From positions 372,001-436,000 of the forward strand of contig CAVZCQ010000002.1 in the NCBI GenBank assembly GCA_963773835.1: a stretch of DNA of 64,000 bases, read 5' to 3'. Made by a program: the position numbers and the translations under genes. Positions 34,532 through 43,882 of the stretch are shown piece after piece (position 1 is the stretch's first letter; every line of letters starts with the position of its first letter). Below the pieces are notes generated by a model. The model did not search any database. It saw only the letters and a program-made list of their open reading frames with translations, and was not told the DNA's origin. This DNA comes from JOPF136 sp963773835. Lineage in GTDB: Bacteria > Acidobacteriota > Terriglobia > Acidiferrales > UBA7541.

Positions 34532-37060
34532 ATGCTCCCTGAAACACCTCCTCCGACGGCGAACGACACGTCCAGCGGGACGCCGCAGGCGTCCGCGCCT
34601 GCGGCTCCGCCTGCGCCTCCCGCGCCTCCGGCCCCCGCGGCGGAACTCGCGCCCGATAAGCTGCGCTGGCGGTGCGCTCCCGCTTCCATCCCGTTTGAGA
34701 CCACTGCCGACGCTCCGCTGGCTGAAGGCGTGATCGGACAGGACCGCGCCATCCGCGCCATCCAGATGGGCCTCGAAGTCGGCGCTCCCGGCTACAACAT
34801 TTTCGTGTGCGGACTTTCCGGCTCCAGCCGCGGCGGGCTCATTTCGCGCATGATCCGGGAACTCGAGCCGCACACGGAAGCCGCTCCCGACCGCTGCTAC
34901 GTGAACAACTTCAAAGCGGCGGACCGCCCGCGCCTGCTCACCCTGCCGCGCGGCAAGGCCCAGTCCTTCAAAAAGGACATGACCGCCGGGATCGACTTCC
35001 TGCGGCGGCGCATCCCGCAGGTGTTTGAAGGCGAGCCTTTCCAGCGGCAGAAGGGGCGCATCGTGGAGCGCTTCACCGTCCGCGAAAAAGAATTAATGGA
35101 CGACTTCACCCGCCGCATCGCCAAGGAGCAATTCGCACTCGGCCGCATGCAGGTGGGCGCGGTGGCCCTGCCGGAGATTTTCCCGGTGCTCGACGGCCAG
35201 ATGGTTCCCGTCGAAGAGCTGCCCAAGCTCGTGCAGGAAGGAAAGCTGGAAACCGTCGTCGCGGAAACTATCGAACGCAAATACGACCAGTTCCGCCAGG
35301 AATTCACGGTTGTTTACAGGAAAACACTTTTGTTATCGCGGGAACTGGCCAGCGAAATGAGCTACCTGGAGCAGGAAGCCGCGTCCGTGCTGGTGGACGG
35401 CGTGATCCAGGACCTGAAGGAAAAATATCCCGATACGACCATAAGCGAGTATCTGGAGGAAGTCCGCCACCACGTTCTGGACAACCTGGACCTCTTCAAG
35501 GACCGCGAAGGCGACGAATCGGACGAGCCGCACGGCCCGGAAGAGCCGGAGCGCCGTCCGGGCCCCGAGCGCGATCCCTATCGCGCGTACGGCGTCAACG
35601 TGCTGCTCTCGCACCCCGAGGACGAGCCCTTTCCGGTGATTTTCGAGACCGCGCCCACCTACGTGAACGTGTTCGGCAGCATCCACCGCAACTACGACCC
35701 GCGCGGAGCGTGGAACTCCGACTTCATGGACATCCGCCCCGGCTCCATGCTGCGCGCCGACGGCGGCTTCCTGGTGATGTACGCCATGGACTGCCTGGTG
35801 GAAGCCGGAGTGTGGCGCACGCTGAAGCGCACGCTGAACCACGCGAAACTGGAAATCCAGCCGCTCGACTACCTGTTTCCTCTCGGCGGCTCGGTGATGA
35901 AGCCGGAGCCGATCGACGTGGCCACGAAGATCATCCTGATCGGCGACCGCCAGCTCTACGAGCTGCTGTACAGCTACGAGGAGGACTTCCGGAAAATCTT
36001 CAAGGTGCGCGCGGAATTCGACGAAGAGATGGCCATGTCGAACGACGTGATCCCGCTCTACGGCGGGCACCTGCGCAAACTGTCGGGCGACGAGGGGCTG
36101 TGCGCCTTCGACCGCAGCGCGGTGGCCGCGCTCATCGAATACGGCGTGCGGCGCGCCGGGCGGCGGAACAAAATCACCGCGCGCGTCAACGAATTGCTGG
36201 ACCTGGCGCGCGAGTCCTGCTACACGGCGCGGCAGGACGGCGAAACCCCCGTCTCCGGCGAGCACGTGCGCAAGGCGCTGCGGTCAAAAATCGAACGCCA
36301 CGCGCTGGTGGACGAAAAGATGCGCGAGATGATCGCCGAGGGGATGATCCTGATCGACACCGACGGAGTGCGCACCGGAGTGGTGAACGGGCTGAGCGTG
36401 TTCGAATACGGCGGACACTATTTCGGCAAGCCCTCGCGCATCACCGCCGCCGTCGCGATGGGAAAAGCGGGGCTCATCAACATCGAACGCGAAGCGGGGA
36501 TGAGCGGCCGGCTGCACGACAAAGGCATGCAGATTATTTCCGGCTACCTGCGCGGGATGTTCGCGCAGGATAAGCCGCTCTCGCTCTCGGCCAGCCTGTG
36601 CTTCGAGCAGTCCTACAGCGGCGTGGACGGCGACAGCGCCAGCTCCACGGAAATCTACGCGATCCTTTCCGCGCTTTCGGGGGTGCCCCTGCGCCAGGAC
36701 GTGGCCGTCACCGGCTCGGTCAACCAGCAGGGCGACATCCAGTGCATCGGGGGAATCAACGAGAAGATTGAGGGCTTCTTCGACACCTGCCTGATCAAAG
36801 GCATCACCGGCCGGCAGGGCGTGATGATGCCGCAGGAAAACGTGGAAGACCTGATGCTGCGCGAAGAGGTGATCGAGGCGGTGGCCGCCGGAAAATTCCA
36901 CATCTATCCCATCCAGCGCATCGAGCAGGGAATCGAAATCCTCAGCGGACGGCGCGCCGGCCCGCGTGGCGCCGACGGAAAATTCGAAGAGGGCAGCGTG
37001 TTCGGCCTGGTGGACAACCGCCTGCGCGAGATGGCGAAAAAACTGAAGGAGTTTGAGTAG
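34532..37060 (+). CDS. Lon-like ATP-dependent protease (LonB/COG1067 type)
   Basis: The protein is 842 residues from ATG 34532. An Ala/Pro-rich N-terminus (to about 45) precedes an AAA+-like region. The Walker A position reads GLSGSSRGGL, without the usual GK[ST]. A coiled insertion follows, then the RADGGFLVMYAMD strand. The C-terminal Lon protease domain has the Ser702 (DGDSASS) and Lys745 (INEKIEG) dyad, 43 residues apart as in E. coli Lon. It should degrade damaged proteins. TATGCT (34507-34512) may be its -10. An upstream in-frame extension looks non-coding. It stands alone. Confidence 0.9.
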   Translation: MLPETPPPTANDTSSGTPQASAPAAPPAPPAPPAPAAELAPDKLRWRCAPASIPFETTADAPLAEGVIGQDRAIRAIQMGLEVGAPGYNIFVCGLSGSSRGGLISRMIRELEPHTEAAPDRCYVNNFKAADRPRLLTLPRGKAQSFKKDMTAGIDFLRRRIPQVFEGEPFQRQKGRIVERFTVREKELMDDFTRRIAKEQFALGRMQVGAVALPEIFPVLDGQMVPVEELPKLVQEGKLETVVAETIERKYDQFRQEFTVVYRKTLLLSRELASEMSYLEQEAASVLVDGVIQDLKEKYPDTTISEYLEEVRHHVLDNLDLFKDREGDESDEPHGPEEPERRPGPERDPYRAYGVNVLLSHPEDEPFPVIFETAPTYVNVFGSIHRNYDPRGAWNSDFMDIRPGSMLRADGGFLVMYAMDCLVEAGVWRTLKRTLNHAKLEIQPLDYLFPLGGSVMKPEPIDVATKIILIGDRQLYELLYSYEEDFRKIFKVRAEFDEEMAMSNDVIPLYGGHLRKLSGDEGLCAFDRSAVAALIEYGVRRAGRRNKITARVNELLDLARESCYTARQDGETPVSGEHVRKALRSKIERHALVDEKMREMIAEGMILIDTDGVRTGVVNGLSVFEYGGHYFGKPSRITAAVAMGKAGLINIEREAGMSGRLHDKGMQIISGYLRGMFAQDKPLSLSASLCFEQSYSGVDGDSASSTEIYAILSALSGVPLRQDVAVTGSVNQQGDIQCIGGINEKIEGFFDTCLIKGITGRQGVMMPQENVEDLMLREEVIEAVAAGKFHIYPIQRIEQGIEILSGRRAGPRGADGKFEEGSVFGLVDNRLREMAKKLKEFE

Positions 37061-37125
37061 AGAGCGAATCCGGCACCTGCGAAGGATTGAGCTCTGCCTC
37101 CGCGCTCTATTGCCCGCCCATGTTC

Positions 37126-38862
37126 CTACTCGATGTATCCGTCGTAATAGATTCCCGTGCGGTCCTTCCACATCCCGGTGACGAACGAATGGATGTGCCG
37201 CGAGAAGGCCGCGGCGGGAAACATGTTCTTGATGGTCTCCAGCTTCTGGGGATCGATGGGGACTTTCTGCATCGCCGCGACTTTGTCCACCACGTCTTTC
37301 CAGTCCACGCGGGCGAGATCGGAATACGAGAGGGCGGAGAGATTCTTCGGCAGCCGTCCGCGTTCGGCCTGGAATTTGGCGTCGCCGGCCAGACTCTTGG
37401 ATTCATCGATCTGGCGGGCACGCGCCAGGAAGGAGCGGGCATCGGCCTTGCGGTGCGCGATCACCATCATTCTGGGAGCCAGCGCCACGCAGTAGGAGCG
37501 CCCCGTTGGCCTCGTGCCGCCGGGCGCGCCCGCCGCGGGCGCGGTGCCGCCGACCGGGGAGATCACCGAAAGCAGCGTCACATCGCCGATGGTCTCCTCG
37601 TTCGTGATGATGGAAGAGAACAGCAGCTCGATCACGTGCTGCACGTCCGCGGGCTTCTCCACGCCGAGCACGAACACGCCTTCGGCCAGCTCGCCGGCTG
37701 GCTCCCGCTTGATGAAGGTGAAATCGCCGCTCAGCAACTTCAGCATTTCGTTCACGCTCATGCCGAACTGCGCGGTGAGCATTTGATCCACCTGGTTGAA
37801 CATCACGCCCTGGCCGGGCGGCGCGAAAGCCTCGAACAGCGAGCGCACGATTTTATAGAGTGCGGAGAGGTCCCAGCGAAACGCGCTGTAGGAGAACACG
37901 CCCGCGGGAGTGAGGCGCAGGGTCGGGAAATCCGGGCCGCTCGGGCCGATCAGGTCGGTGATTCCGCCGGCCGCCAGGTCGCCGAGTAGCGACACTTCGA
38001 TCCGCGTGGCCGGGTCGCCCAGCGTGACGGAACCGATCACGCTGTGCAGCCGGTCGAAATGCATTGCCGACCACGCCTGGCGCTCCTGCTCTTCCTTCAT
38101 TTCCGAGCGGATTTCGTCCAGGAGCACGCGAATGTTGAGGAACCCGGTGACCGCCGCATCGGGCCCCACGCGCTGGCGCGCCGAGCGGAACTCGGGCATG
38201 TCCACAAGCGTGCCGTGGGCGGGAGCGGAGGCCGAAAGGCGCGTGGCCCAGTGCTCGAGCACCTCGCGGTAATCCGAGACGATCAGGTAGTGGCCCGCGA
38301 GCACGCGAAACGTGGATTCCCCGCCGCTCTTTTCCTCCACGATTTCCATGCCGTGGAACGGCGTCCTGGACGCTTCGGCAGCCGGTTGTCCTTCCGGCGA
38401 CCATTTCATCAGGCGATCGACGAGCGGCTCGCGGCCCGCGCGGTCGTAGATGAACACCAGGGCGCCTTCGACGCTGGTGGATTTCTTGGCCGTTTTCGGC
38501 GCCCCGGGCTTGACGTGAGGCTTCACACCGGGCGGGAGCTTGATCCACGCGCACAACGCGGGATTCCCGGCCAGAAGCATGATCTCGTCCTTGCTTACCG
38601 GCGGAAGATCCTTGGAGCCTTGCGTGAGAACGCCTGCCGCAAGCAGGGCGCGGGCCGGCGCCAGGTCCGGGTCGTTCCAAAGCAGGAACAACGAATTCGT
38701 GGCCTTGTGTCGCGACATGCCCGTCTCGCCGTTCCAGGCGATATAGGCCAGGGTGTCCGCGGGGAGCAGAGACTCGAGCGACTTATCCTGCGCGAGCAAC
38801 GGGAGTGGCAGCAGGAGTGCCAGTATCAGAAGAGAGCACCACGGACGGCGCGCAATTCGCAT
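37126..38862 (-). CDS. Exported hypothetical protein (DUF3352-like), 578 residues
   Basis: An N-terminal signal peptide (RPWCSLLILALLLPLPLLAQ) precedes ESLLPADTLAYIAWNGETG. That opening is seen in DUF3352-type periplasmic proteins that start with a P-A-D-T-x-x-Y strand. The rest is mixed alpha/beta with repeated hydrophobic strands and a FAPPGQGVMFNQVDQML region. No catalytic motif is evident. ATG 38862 is preferred because it opens the signal peptide, with GGGAGGG about 9 nt upstream. It lies 153 nt downstream of the coiled-coil gene on the same strand. Confidence 0.7.
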   Translation of the reverse strand: MRIARRPWCSLLILALLLPLPLLAQDKSLESLLPADTLAYIAWNGETGMSRHKATNSLFLLWNDPDLAPARALLAAGVLTQGSKDLPPVSKDEIMLLAGNPALCAWIKLPPGVKPHVKPGAPKTAKKSTSVEGALVFIYDRAGREPLVDRLMKWSPEGQPAAEASRTPFHGMEIVEEKSGGESTFRVLAGHYLIVSDYREVLEHWATRLSASAPAHGTLVDMPEFRSARQRVGPDAAVTGFLNIRVLLDEIRSEMKEEQERQAWSAMHFDRLHSVIGSVTLGDPATRIEVSLLGDLAAGGITDLIGPSGPDFPTLRLTPAGVFSYSAFRWDLSALYKIVRSLFEAFAPPGQGVMFNQVDQMLTAQFGMSVNEMLKLLSGDFTFIKREPAGELAEGVFVLGVEKPADVQHVIELLFSSIITNEETIGDVTLLSVISPVGGTAPAAGAPGGTRPTGRSYCVALAPRMMVIAHRKADARSFLARARQIDESKSLAGDAKFQAERGRLPKNLSALSYSDLARVDWKDVVDKVAAMQKVPIDPQKLETIKNMFPAAAFSRHIHSFVTGMWKDRTGIYYDGYIE

Positions 38863-39015
38863 GGGTCCATTCCCTCCCGGCGGGACGCTTCCCCGAAACG
38901 CTGGGAGCATTCTATGCGCGAAGCGAGCGGCTCAACGCCGCGGACTGCACCGGTGTGCGGAAGAGGTAATGATGACGGGCCGGGAATTCGCGGGGCGCCG
39001 GCGCGCCGCGCCCGG

Positions 39016-39849
39016 CTATTGCTTCGGCGTGCTCAGGTACCCGGAGATCTTGTCCTTGGCGGTGTCGAAGACCACGATTTCAAAGAGCTGGTGCGTGGAG
39101 CGCGTGTAGAACTGCACGGGCTCGAGCGCGTTCTTGTCCTTCTTCTCGATGGTCTTGTCGTCCGCAATCACATCCATGGTGTACTTGGAGCGCTTGGGGT
39201 CCACTTTCTTGAGCTTGATCAGGATGGGCCCGACGTGCTGCGGGTCCTTGGACTTCTTGATGTCGAACTCGAAAATGTTGCGCTCGCCACGGCGCTTCAG
39301 CTCTTGCACCTCTTCCTTGTTGCGGGCGATGAGGCCGCTCATCACGCCCGCATCCCCGATGGTGCGCTCCAGCTTGCTCTTGGTGGCTTCCAGGTCCTTC
39401 TTGGTGGCGGCGACGTCGGACTTGGTGCCGCTGAGGTCCGTCGAGACTGCACTGATTTTCGCTTCGCTCTGCTGCTGGACCTCGCCGATCTTGGCGCTGA
39501 GTTCCTTCTCCGCGGCGGCCTGCTGCTTTTTCACATTCTGGGCGATGTCGCGGGCGCGCGCGAGCTCCGTCTCGGTGAGCCCGAGCTTCTGCGAGGTGAC
39601 GTCGAGCTGGCCTTTCAAGTCCGCGATGCGCGAATCCGCCTGCTCAATCTTGCTGGCCAGCAGGTCAGCGCGCTGGTTGGCGCTGGCCACCGCGGCCTCC
39701 AGTGATTTCCGGGAGGCATTTTCCGCGTAGATCGAATAAACAAGGCCCGCCACGAGAACAACCAGAACGAGAATAATCCACCGCGGTGTGCCGCTCGGCT
39801 CCACCTGGTAGGTCTCCGCCGGAGCGGGAACATTCGACTGCGTGCTCAT
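39016..39849 (-). CDS. Membrane-anchored coiled-coil protein, 277 residues
   Basis: A short cytoplasmic N-terminus leads to one membrane helix (about residues 24-42, WIILVLVVLVAGLVYSIYA). A long heptad-rich coiled coil follows to about residue 185 (LLASKIEQADSRIADLKGQL, KSDVAATKKDLEATKSKLER). A C-terminal beta-rich domain (190-277) has SKYTMDVIADDKTIEKKDK. No family is recognised. It is probably a structural or scaffolding envelope protein. GGAGG lies 4 nt before the ATG. Confidence 0.75.
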   Translation of the reverse strand: MSTQSNVPAPAETYQVEPSGTPRWIILVLVVLVAGLVYSIYAENASRKSLEAAVASANQRADLLASKIEQADSRIADLKGQLDVTSQKLGLTETELARARDIAQNVKKQQAAAEKELSAKIGEVQQQSEAKISAVSTDLSGTKSDVAATKKDLEATKSKLERTIGDAGVMSGLIARNKEEVQELKRRGERNIFEFDIKKSKDPQHVGPILIKLKKVDPKRSKYTMDVIADDKTIEKKDKNALEPVQFYTRSTHQLFEIVVFDTAKDKISGYLSTPKQ

Positions 39850-39937
39850 CCATCCTCCTGTGATTCCTGGAACGAATCCTGATTATGTATTCGAGTATCA
39901 CGGCTGGAGTAAGGTTGTCCACCGGCAACCGTGGCCT

Positions 39938-40387
39938 TCAGCCGGCACGCCCACGCTGCGCCACACGGGGCCAGCGCGCCTCGATGGTGGTGGTCAGCCC
40001 GCCCCGGGGGGTGAACTCGCCGCGCACCACGCACCGCCTGGGCCTTACCGCCGCTACCAAGTCCCGCAACATACGGTTCACCGCGTTTTCGTAGAAGATG
40101 CCGAGGTTCCGGTAGGCCAGCAGATAGAGTTTCAAGGCCTTGAGTTCCAGGCAGGATTTGTCCGGCGTGTATTGAATCGTGATGACGCCGTAATCCGGCA
40201 GGCCCGTTTTCGGGCACACGGAAGTGTACTCGGGAAAACGGATGGTGATGTCGTAGCCGGGGAACTGATTCGGCCAGGCGTCCAGCGCGGGAAGGCGCGC
40301 GTCGATGCCCGCACTCGCATGCGCGTCTGTGTAACCTCGCCCCGTGACCCTGGCTCGCGGCACTCCCCTACACCTCACCCCAACCAT
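39938..40387 (-). CDS. queF: NADPH-dependent preQ0 reductase (7-cyano-7-deazaguanine reductase)
   Basis: This 149-residue T-fold enzyme reduces preQ0 to preQ1 in queuosine tRNA-modification synthesis. The active-site Cys58 and Asp65 are in TSVCPKTGLPDYG, and YLLAYRNLGIFYENAVNR matches the family's helix. The length fits the short (YkvM-type) QueF. The first 15 residues look non-conserved, so a downstream GTG (codon 4 or 9) may be the true start. No other queuosine genes are nearby. Confidence 0.92.
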   Translation of the reverse strand: MVGVRCRGVPRARVTGRGYTDAHASAGIDARLPALDAWPNQFPGYDITIRFPEYTSVCPKTGLPDYGVITIQYTPDKSCLELKALKLYLLAYRNLGIFYENAVNRMLRDLVAAVRPRRCVVRGEFTPRGGLTTTIEARWPRVAQRGRAG

Positions 40388-40503
40388 TCTACACGGGAGG
40401 GACGGGCGGCGAACGCCGCGGCATCTCTCCGCTTGCGCCGCAGGACGCGTCTGCTACCCTGAAATGTCCGAGCCGGAAAGGCGGGAATCTGGGGGCTCTT
40501 CCA

Positions 40504-40860
40504 TTGGTATGTCCTGTCTGCAAAGCGCGCGACTGCCGTAGATCGCGGAGGCGCAACCTGGGCGATTTCGGGCTGAGCCTCGTGGGCGTGCTGCCCTGGC
40601 GCTGTTCGAGGTGCCAGTCGCGGTTCCACGCGCACCGCGTGCCCTTCCGCCTGTTGATGCGCGCGCATTGCCCGCGCTGCGGGAATCCGAAGCTGGAGCG
40701 AATTTCGAGCGATCGGGTGGAGGAAGGGAACATGCTCGCATTGAAGCGCATCTTGGGGCTCCCGGCCTACCGCTGCGATCCCTGCCGGATAAAGTTTTAC
40801 GCGCTGCGGCCGCAGGACCCGAGCGCGCGTGGGGCCAGCCGCGCGCGCAGCCGCGCCTAG
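40504..40860 (+). CDS. Zinc-ribbon protein with four CxxC knuckles
   Basis: This 118-residue basic protein contains CPVC (near 3-6), CSRC (near 34), CPRC (near 56) and CDPC (near 91), enough ligands for two zinc ribbons. An Arg-rich C-terminus follows. It could bind nucleic acid or act as an assembly factor. Nothing more specific can be said. The start appears to be TTG 40504, with GGGGG about 9 nt upstream. It lies back to back with queF. Confidence 0.6.
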   Translation: MVCPVCKARDCRRSRRRNLGDFGLSLVGVLPWRCSRCQSRFHAHRVPFRLLMRAHCPRCGNPKLERISSDRVEEGNMLALKRILGLPAYRCDPCRIKFYALRPQDPSARGASRARSRA

Positions 40861-41063
40861 ACTTGCGGCCTGCCCCAGGTCACTTCGCAGTGGCATCCGT
40901 ACCCCAGCGGACTGGGCGGACGCGCGCTTGACATTGCCGCAGGTGAGGGAAAGAATCGCCGACGAAGCGAAAACGCACGGGCGCGCGATAATCGAGCAAC
41001 GTTGCGTGCTTTCGTTCCACGCTTCGCACCGCAGGGAACCGCGCACAGCCACCAGGAGGCGCC

Positions 41064-42503
41064 ATGATCCCGACTCCCTACATCGCCGGAAAATCGATTG
41101 AGGTTTCACCCTCCTCGCTTTCGGACGTGTTGAATCCGGCCGACCAGCGCCCCTTTGCGAAAATCTTCATGGCCCAGGAGCAGCACATGCGGCAGGCCAT
41201 CGACGCAGCGTACGCCGCAAAGGACGGCTGGGCCGCGACGCTGGCGGGAGATCGGGAGCGCATCCTGCAGCGCGCCGCGGACGAATTGCTGGCCGCGACG
41301 AACGAAATCGTGGAGCTGCTGATCGGCGAGGGCGGCTCTACCTTCGGAAAAGCGCATTTCGAGGTGCCCTTCGCCGCCAACCTGGTGCGTTCGATCGCCG
41401 GCGAGGCGCGGCAGGTGCGTGGCGACGTGTTTCCCTCCGACGTGCCGGGGATGATTTCCATGTCGATCCGGAGGCCGCTGGGGGTAGTCGCCGGGATTTC
41501 GCCGTTCAATTTTCCGGTGATCCTGTCGCTGAAGAAGGTGGCGTTCGCGCTGGCCGCGGGAAACACGTTTGTGCTGAAACCGTCGGAAGAAACGTCGCTG
41601 GTGGGACTGAAGCTCGCGGAGATTTTCGAGCGCGCGGGACTGCCGGCCGGAGTGCTGAACGTGGTTCCGGGGGACGGGCCGCGCATGGCCCAGGTGCTGT
41701 ACGACGATCCCCGGGTGAAACTGATTTCGTTCACCGGTTCGTCCGCGGTGGGGCGGCAGATCGCCACGGAATGCGCGAAGCGCGGGAAGCGGTTCGTGCT
41801 GGAAATGGGCGGGAAGAGCCCGCTCATTGTGCTGAAGGACGCGGACGTGGACTATGCCGTGGATACAGCCTGCTTTGGGCTGTTCATCCACCAGGGACAA
41901 ATCTGCATGGCGGGCTCGCGGATTATCGTGGAGGCGCCCATCTACGAGACGTTCCTGGAGCGGTTTGCGAAGAAGGCGGAGACGATGAAAGTGGGCGACC
42001 CGCGGGACCCGCACACGGTGATCGGGCCGCTCATTCGCTCGTCGCAATGCCCCATGATCGACCGGAAAGTGAAAGAAGCAGTGTCGAAGGGAGCAAGGCT
42101 GCTCACCGGAGGGAAATACGAGGGCAACTTCTATTATCCGACGGTGCTGGCGGACGTGACGCCGGAGATGGCCGCGTTCCGGGACGAGCTGTTCGGGCCG
42201 GTGGCGGCGGTGAGCCGGGCCACGGACGCGGACCACGCACTGGCGCTGGCCAATAATTCCTCGTACGGCCTCTCCTCGGCCGTGCTGACGAACAACATGC
42301 AACTGGCCCTGAAATTCGCGCTGGAATTGGAAGCGGGCATGGTGCACCTGAACGGCCCGACGGTGCACGACGAAGGCATCGTGCCGTTCGGAGGAGTGAA
42401 GGATTCGGGAAGCGGGCGCGAGGGCGGACGCTGGTCGCTCGAAGAGATGACCGAGGTGAAATGGGTGACCATCCAGATGGGGAAACGGCAGTATCCGTTC
42501 TAG
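41064..42503 (+). CDS. NAD(P)-dependent aldehyde dehydrogenase, aromatic (vanillin/benzaldehyde) type
   Basis: This 479-residue cytoplasmic enzyme oxidises an aldehyde to an acid. Residues seen are Asn149 in SPFNFP, Lys172 in LKPSEE, the general base Glu247 in LEMGGKSP and nucleophile Cys281 in QGQICMAG. The FNFPV and HQGQICMAGSR segments resemble vanillin, benzaldehyde and salicylaldehyde dehydrogenases. It lies just before the pca genes, which would use 4-hydroxybenzoate or vanillate made from such aldehydes. A strong AGGAGG precedes the ATG. The exact substrate is inferred from context only. Confidence 0.88.
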   Translation: MIPTPYIAGKSIEVSPSSLSDVLNPADQRPFAKIFMAQEQHMRQAIDAAYAAKDGWAATLAGDRERILQRAADELLAATNEIVELLIGEGGSTFGKAHFEVPFAANLVRSIAGEARQVRGDVFPSDVPGMISMSIRRPLGVVAGISPFNFPVILSLKKVAFALAAGNTFVLKPSEETSLVGLKLAEIFERAGLPAGVLNVVPGDGPRMAQVLYDDPRVKLISFTGSSAVGRQIATECAKRGKRFVLEMGGKSPLIVLKDADVDYAVDTACFGLFIHQGQICMAGSRIIVEAPIYETFLERFAKKAETMKVGDPRDPHTVIGPLIRSSQCPMIDRKVKEAVSKGARLLTGGKYEGNFYYPTVLADVTPEMAAFRDELFGPVAAVSRATDADHALALANNSSYGLSSAVLTNNMQLALKFALELEAGMVHLNGPTVHDEGIVPFGGVKDSGSGREGGRWSLEEMTEVKWVTIQMGKRQYPF

Positions 42504-42559
42504 CCTGCGGTCCTCCGAGGCAGTTCAAACTCCAGAACGGTTGAAGGTGGTCGGAGGCA

Positions 42560-42581
42560 GGGGCACGGCATGCCGTGCCCC
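42560..42581. repeat. Perfect 22-nt palindrome GGGGCACGGCA/TGCCGTGCCCC
   Basis: Eleven-base arms abut, followed by TACGAAGG. A second palindrome 27 nt later (42608) shares the flank GTGCCCCTACG, so the two look like members of one dispersed REP-like family placed between convergent genes. Confidence 0.6.
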
Positions 42582-42607
42582 TACGAAGGGCAATCGTTGG
42601 TAGCGGC

Positions 42608-42623
42608 ATCCGCCGCGGCGGAT
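42608..42623. repeat. Perfect 16-nt palindrome ATCCGCCG/CGGCGGAT
   Basis: It is immediately followed by CGTGCCCCTACG, which is also present at the 3' side of the 42560 palindrome. It lies in the gap between the aldehyde dehydrogenase and pcaC stop codons and could also help transcription stop. Confidence 0.5.
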
Positions 42624-42650
42624 CGTGCCCCTACGGAGGCGTTTGCGCGT

Positions 42651-43049
42651 TCAGGGCTTTGCGCCGCGGGCTGCGTCGAGTTCGGCGAAGACTTCTTCCG
42701 CGGCGTGGAATGCGGAATGGGCGGCCGGGACGCCGCAGTAGATGGCGGTCTGGAGGAGGAGTTCTTTAATCTGATCGCGGGTGACGCCGACGTTGAATGC
42801 GGCGCGCAGGTGCATGAGCAGCTCATCGGGCCGGTTGAGGGCCACCAGCATGGCGATGGTGATGAGGCTGCGGGTTTCGCGCGGGAGGCCGGGGCGGGAC
42901 CAGATTTCACCCCAGGCGTAACGCGTGATGAGGTCCTGGAAGGCCTCATTGAATTCGTTACGATTGCGATTGGCGCGGTCCACGTGGGCGTCGCCCAACA
43001 CGGCCCGGCGCACGGCCATGCCCTGTTTGTGGCGTTCGCGTTCGTCCAT
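42651..43049 (-). CDS. pcaC: 4-carboxymuconolactone decarboxylase
   Basis: This 132-residue AhpD-fold enzyme converts 4-carboxymuconolactone to 3-oxoadipate enol-lactone. Typical segments are GMAVRRAVLGDAHVDRAN, then ITRYAWGEIWSRPGL, and EIWSRPGLPRETRSLITIAM. RAAFNVGVTRDQIKELLLQT matches PcaC well. AGGGGG precedes the ATG by 5 nt. It is the last gene of a pcaB-pcaD-pcaC minus-strand operon (45 nt after pcaD). Confidence 0.95.
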   Translation of the reverse strand: MDERERHKQGMAVRRAVLGDAHVDRANRNRNEFNEAFQDLITRYAWGEIWSRPGLPRETRSLITIAMLVALNRPDELLMHLRAAFNVGVTRDQIKELLLQTAIYCGVPAAHSAFHAAEEVFAELDAARGAKP

Positions 43050-43094
43050 GGGTGCCCCCTTAGGGAGATAAAGATGCCGACCGAAAGGTCGGCG

Positions 43095-43877
43095 CTACAC
43101 GGCCGTCAGGAAGCCGATGAGCGCATCGTTGAACCGCTCGGGCGACTCCACATTGCACAGATGTGAGCCTTCCAGCTCCGCGTAGCGAGCGCCCGGAATG
43201 CGCTGAGCCATGGCGCGCCCGTCAGCCGCAGGAGTTGCCGGGTCGCGCGCGCCCATAATCACCTGAACCGGGGCGCGAATTGAGGCGATCGCGTCGCGCA
43301 GGTCCGCGTCGCGGATGGCCTCGCAGCACGCTGTGTAGCCTTCGGGCGAGGCGACCTGAAGCAAACCGAGCAGCGCTACGGTGGGTTGTAGCGCGCGGGT
43401 GCGGAATTCGGGAGTGAGCCAGCGCTCGATGACGGCGGTCGCGACAGCGTTCATGCCGCCTTTGCGAATGGCCTCGATGCGAGGATTCCAGGTCTCGGGC
43501 GATCCGATTTTCGGCGCGGTGCTGCACAGCGCGAGACGGTGGATGCGCTCCGGCGCATGAACGCCCAGCCACATGCCGATCATTCCGCCCATGGAGAGCC
43601 CGCAGAAATGGACGCGGTCGATCTTCAAGCCATCAAGCAGGCCCAAAACGTCACGAGCGAGCTGTTCGAGCGTGTAGGGGCCGGGAGTGACGCCGGTGCG
43701 GCCGTGGCCGCGCGTGTCGTAACGCAGCAGACGGAAGTGCTTCTCAAGAGCCGGAGCCTGCAAATCCCACATGGTGAGATTCGTGCCGAGAGAGTTGGAG
43801 AGGACCACGACGGGCGCATCCGCTTTGCCCGAAAGCGAATAGTGTATGCGCAGGCCGCTCGACTCAACGAAAGGCAT
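43095..43877 (-). CDS. pcaD: 3-oxoadipate enol-lactonase
   Basis: This 260-residue alpha/beta hydrolase opens 3-oxoadipate enol-lactone to 3-oxoadipate. The nucleophile Ser95 is in FCGLSMGGMIG, the oxyanion region is SNSLGTNLTMWD, and the late Asp and His are in GARDPATPA and EGSHLCNVE. RYDTRGHGRT is typical of PcaD. It starts 5 nt after the pcaB stop. GGAGGAG lies 10 nt upstream of the ATG. Confidence 0.94.
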   Translation of the reverse strand: MPFVESSGLRIHYSLSGKADAPVVVLSNSLGTNLTMWDLQAPALEKHFRLLRYDTRGHGRTGVTPGPYTLEQLARDVLGLLDGLKIDRVHFCGLSMGGMIGMWLGVHAPERIHRLALCSTAPKIGSPETWNPRIEAIRKGGMNAVATAVIERWLTPEFRTRALQPTVALLGLLQVASPEGYTACCEAIRDADLRDAIASIRAPVQVIMGARDPATPAADGRAMAQRIPGARYAELEGSHLCNVESPERFNDALIGFLTAV

Positions 43878-43882
43878 AGTGT

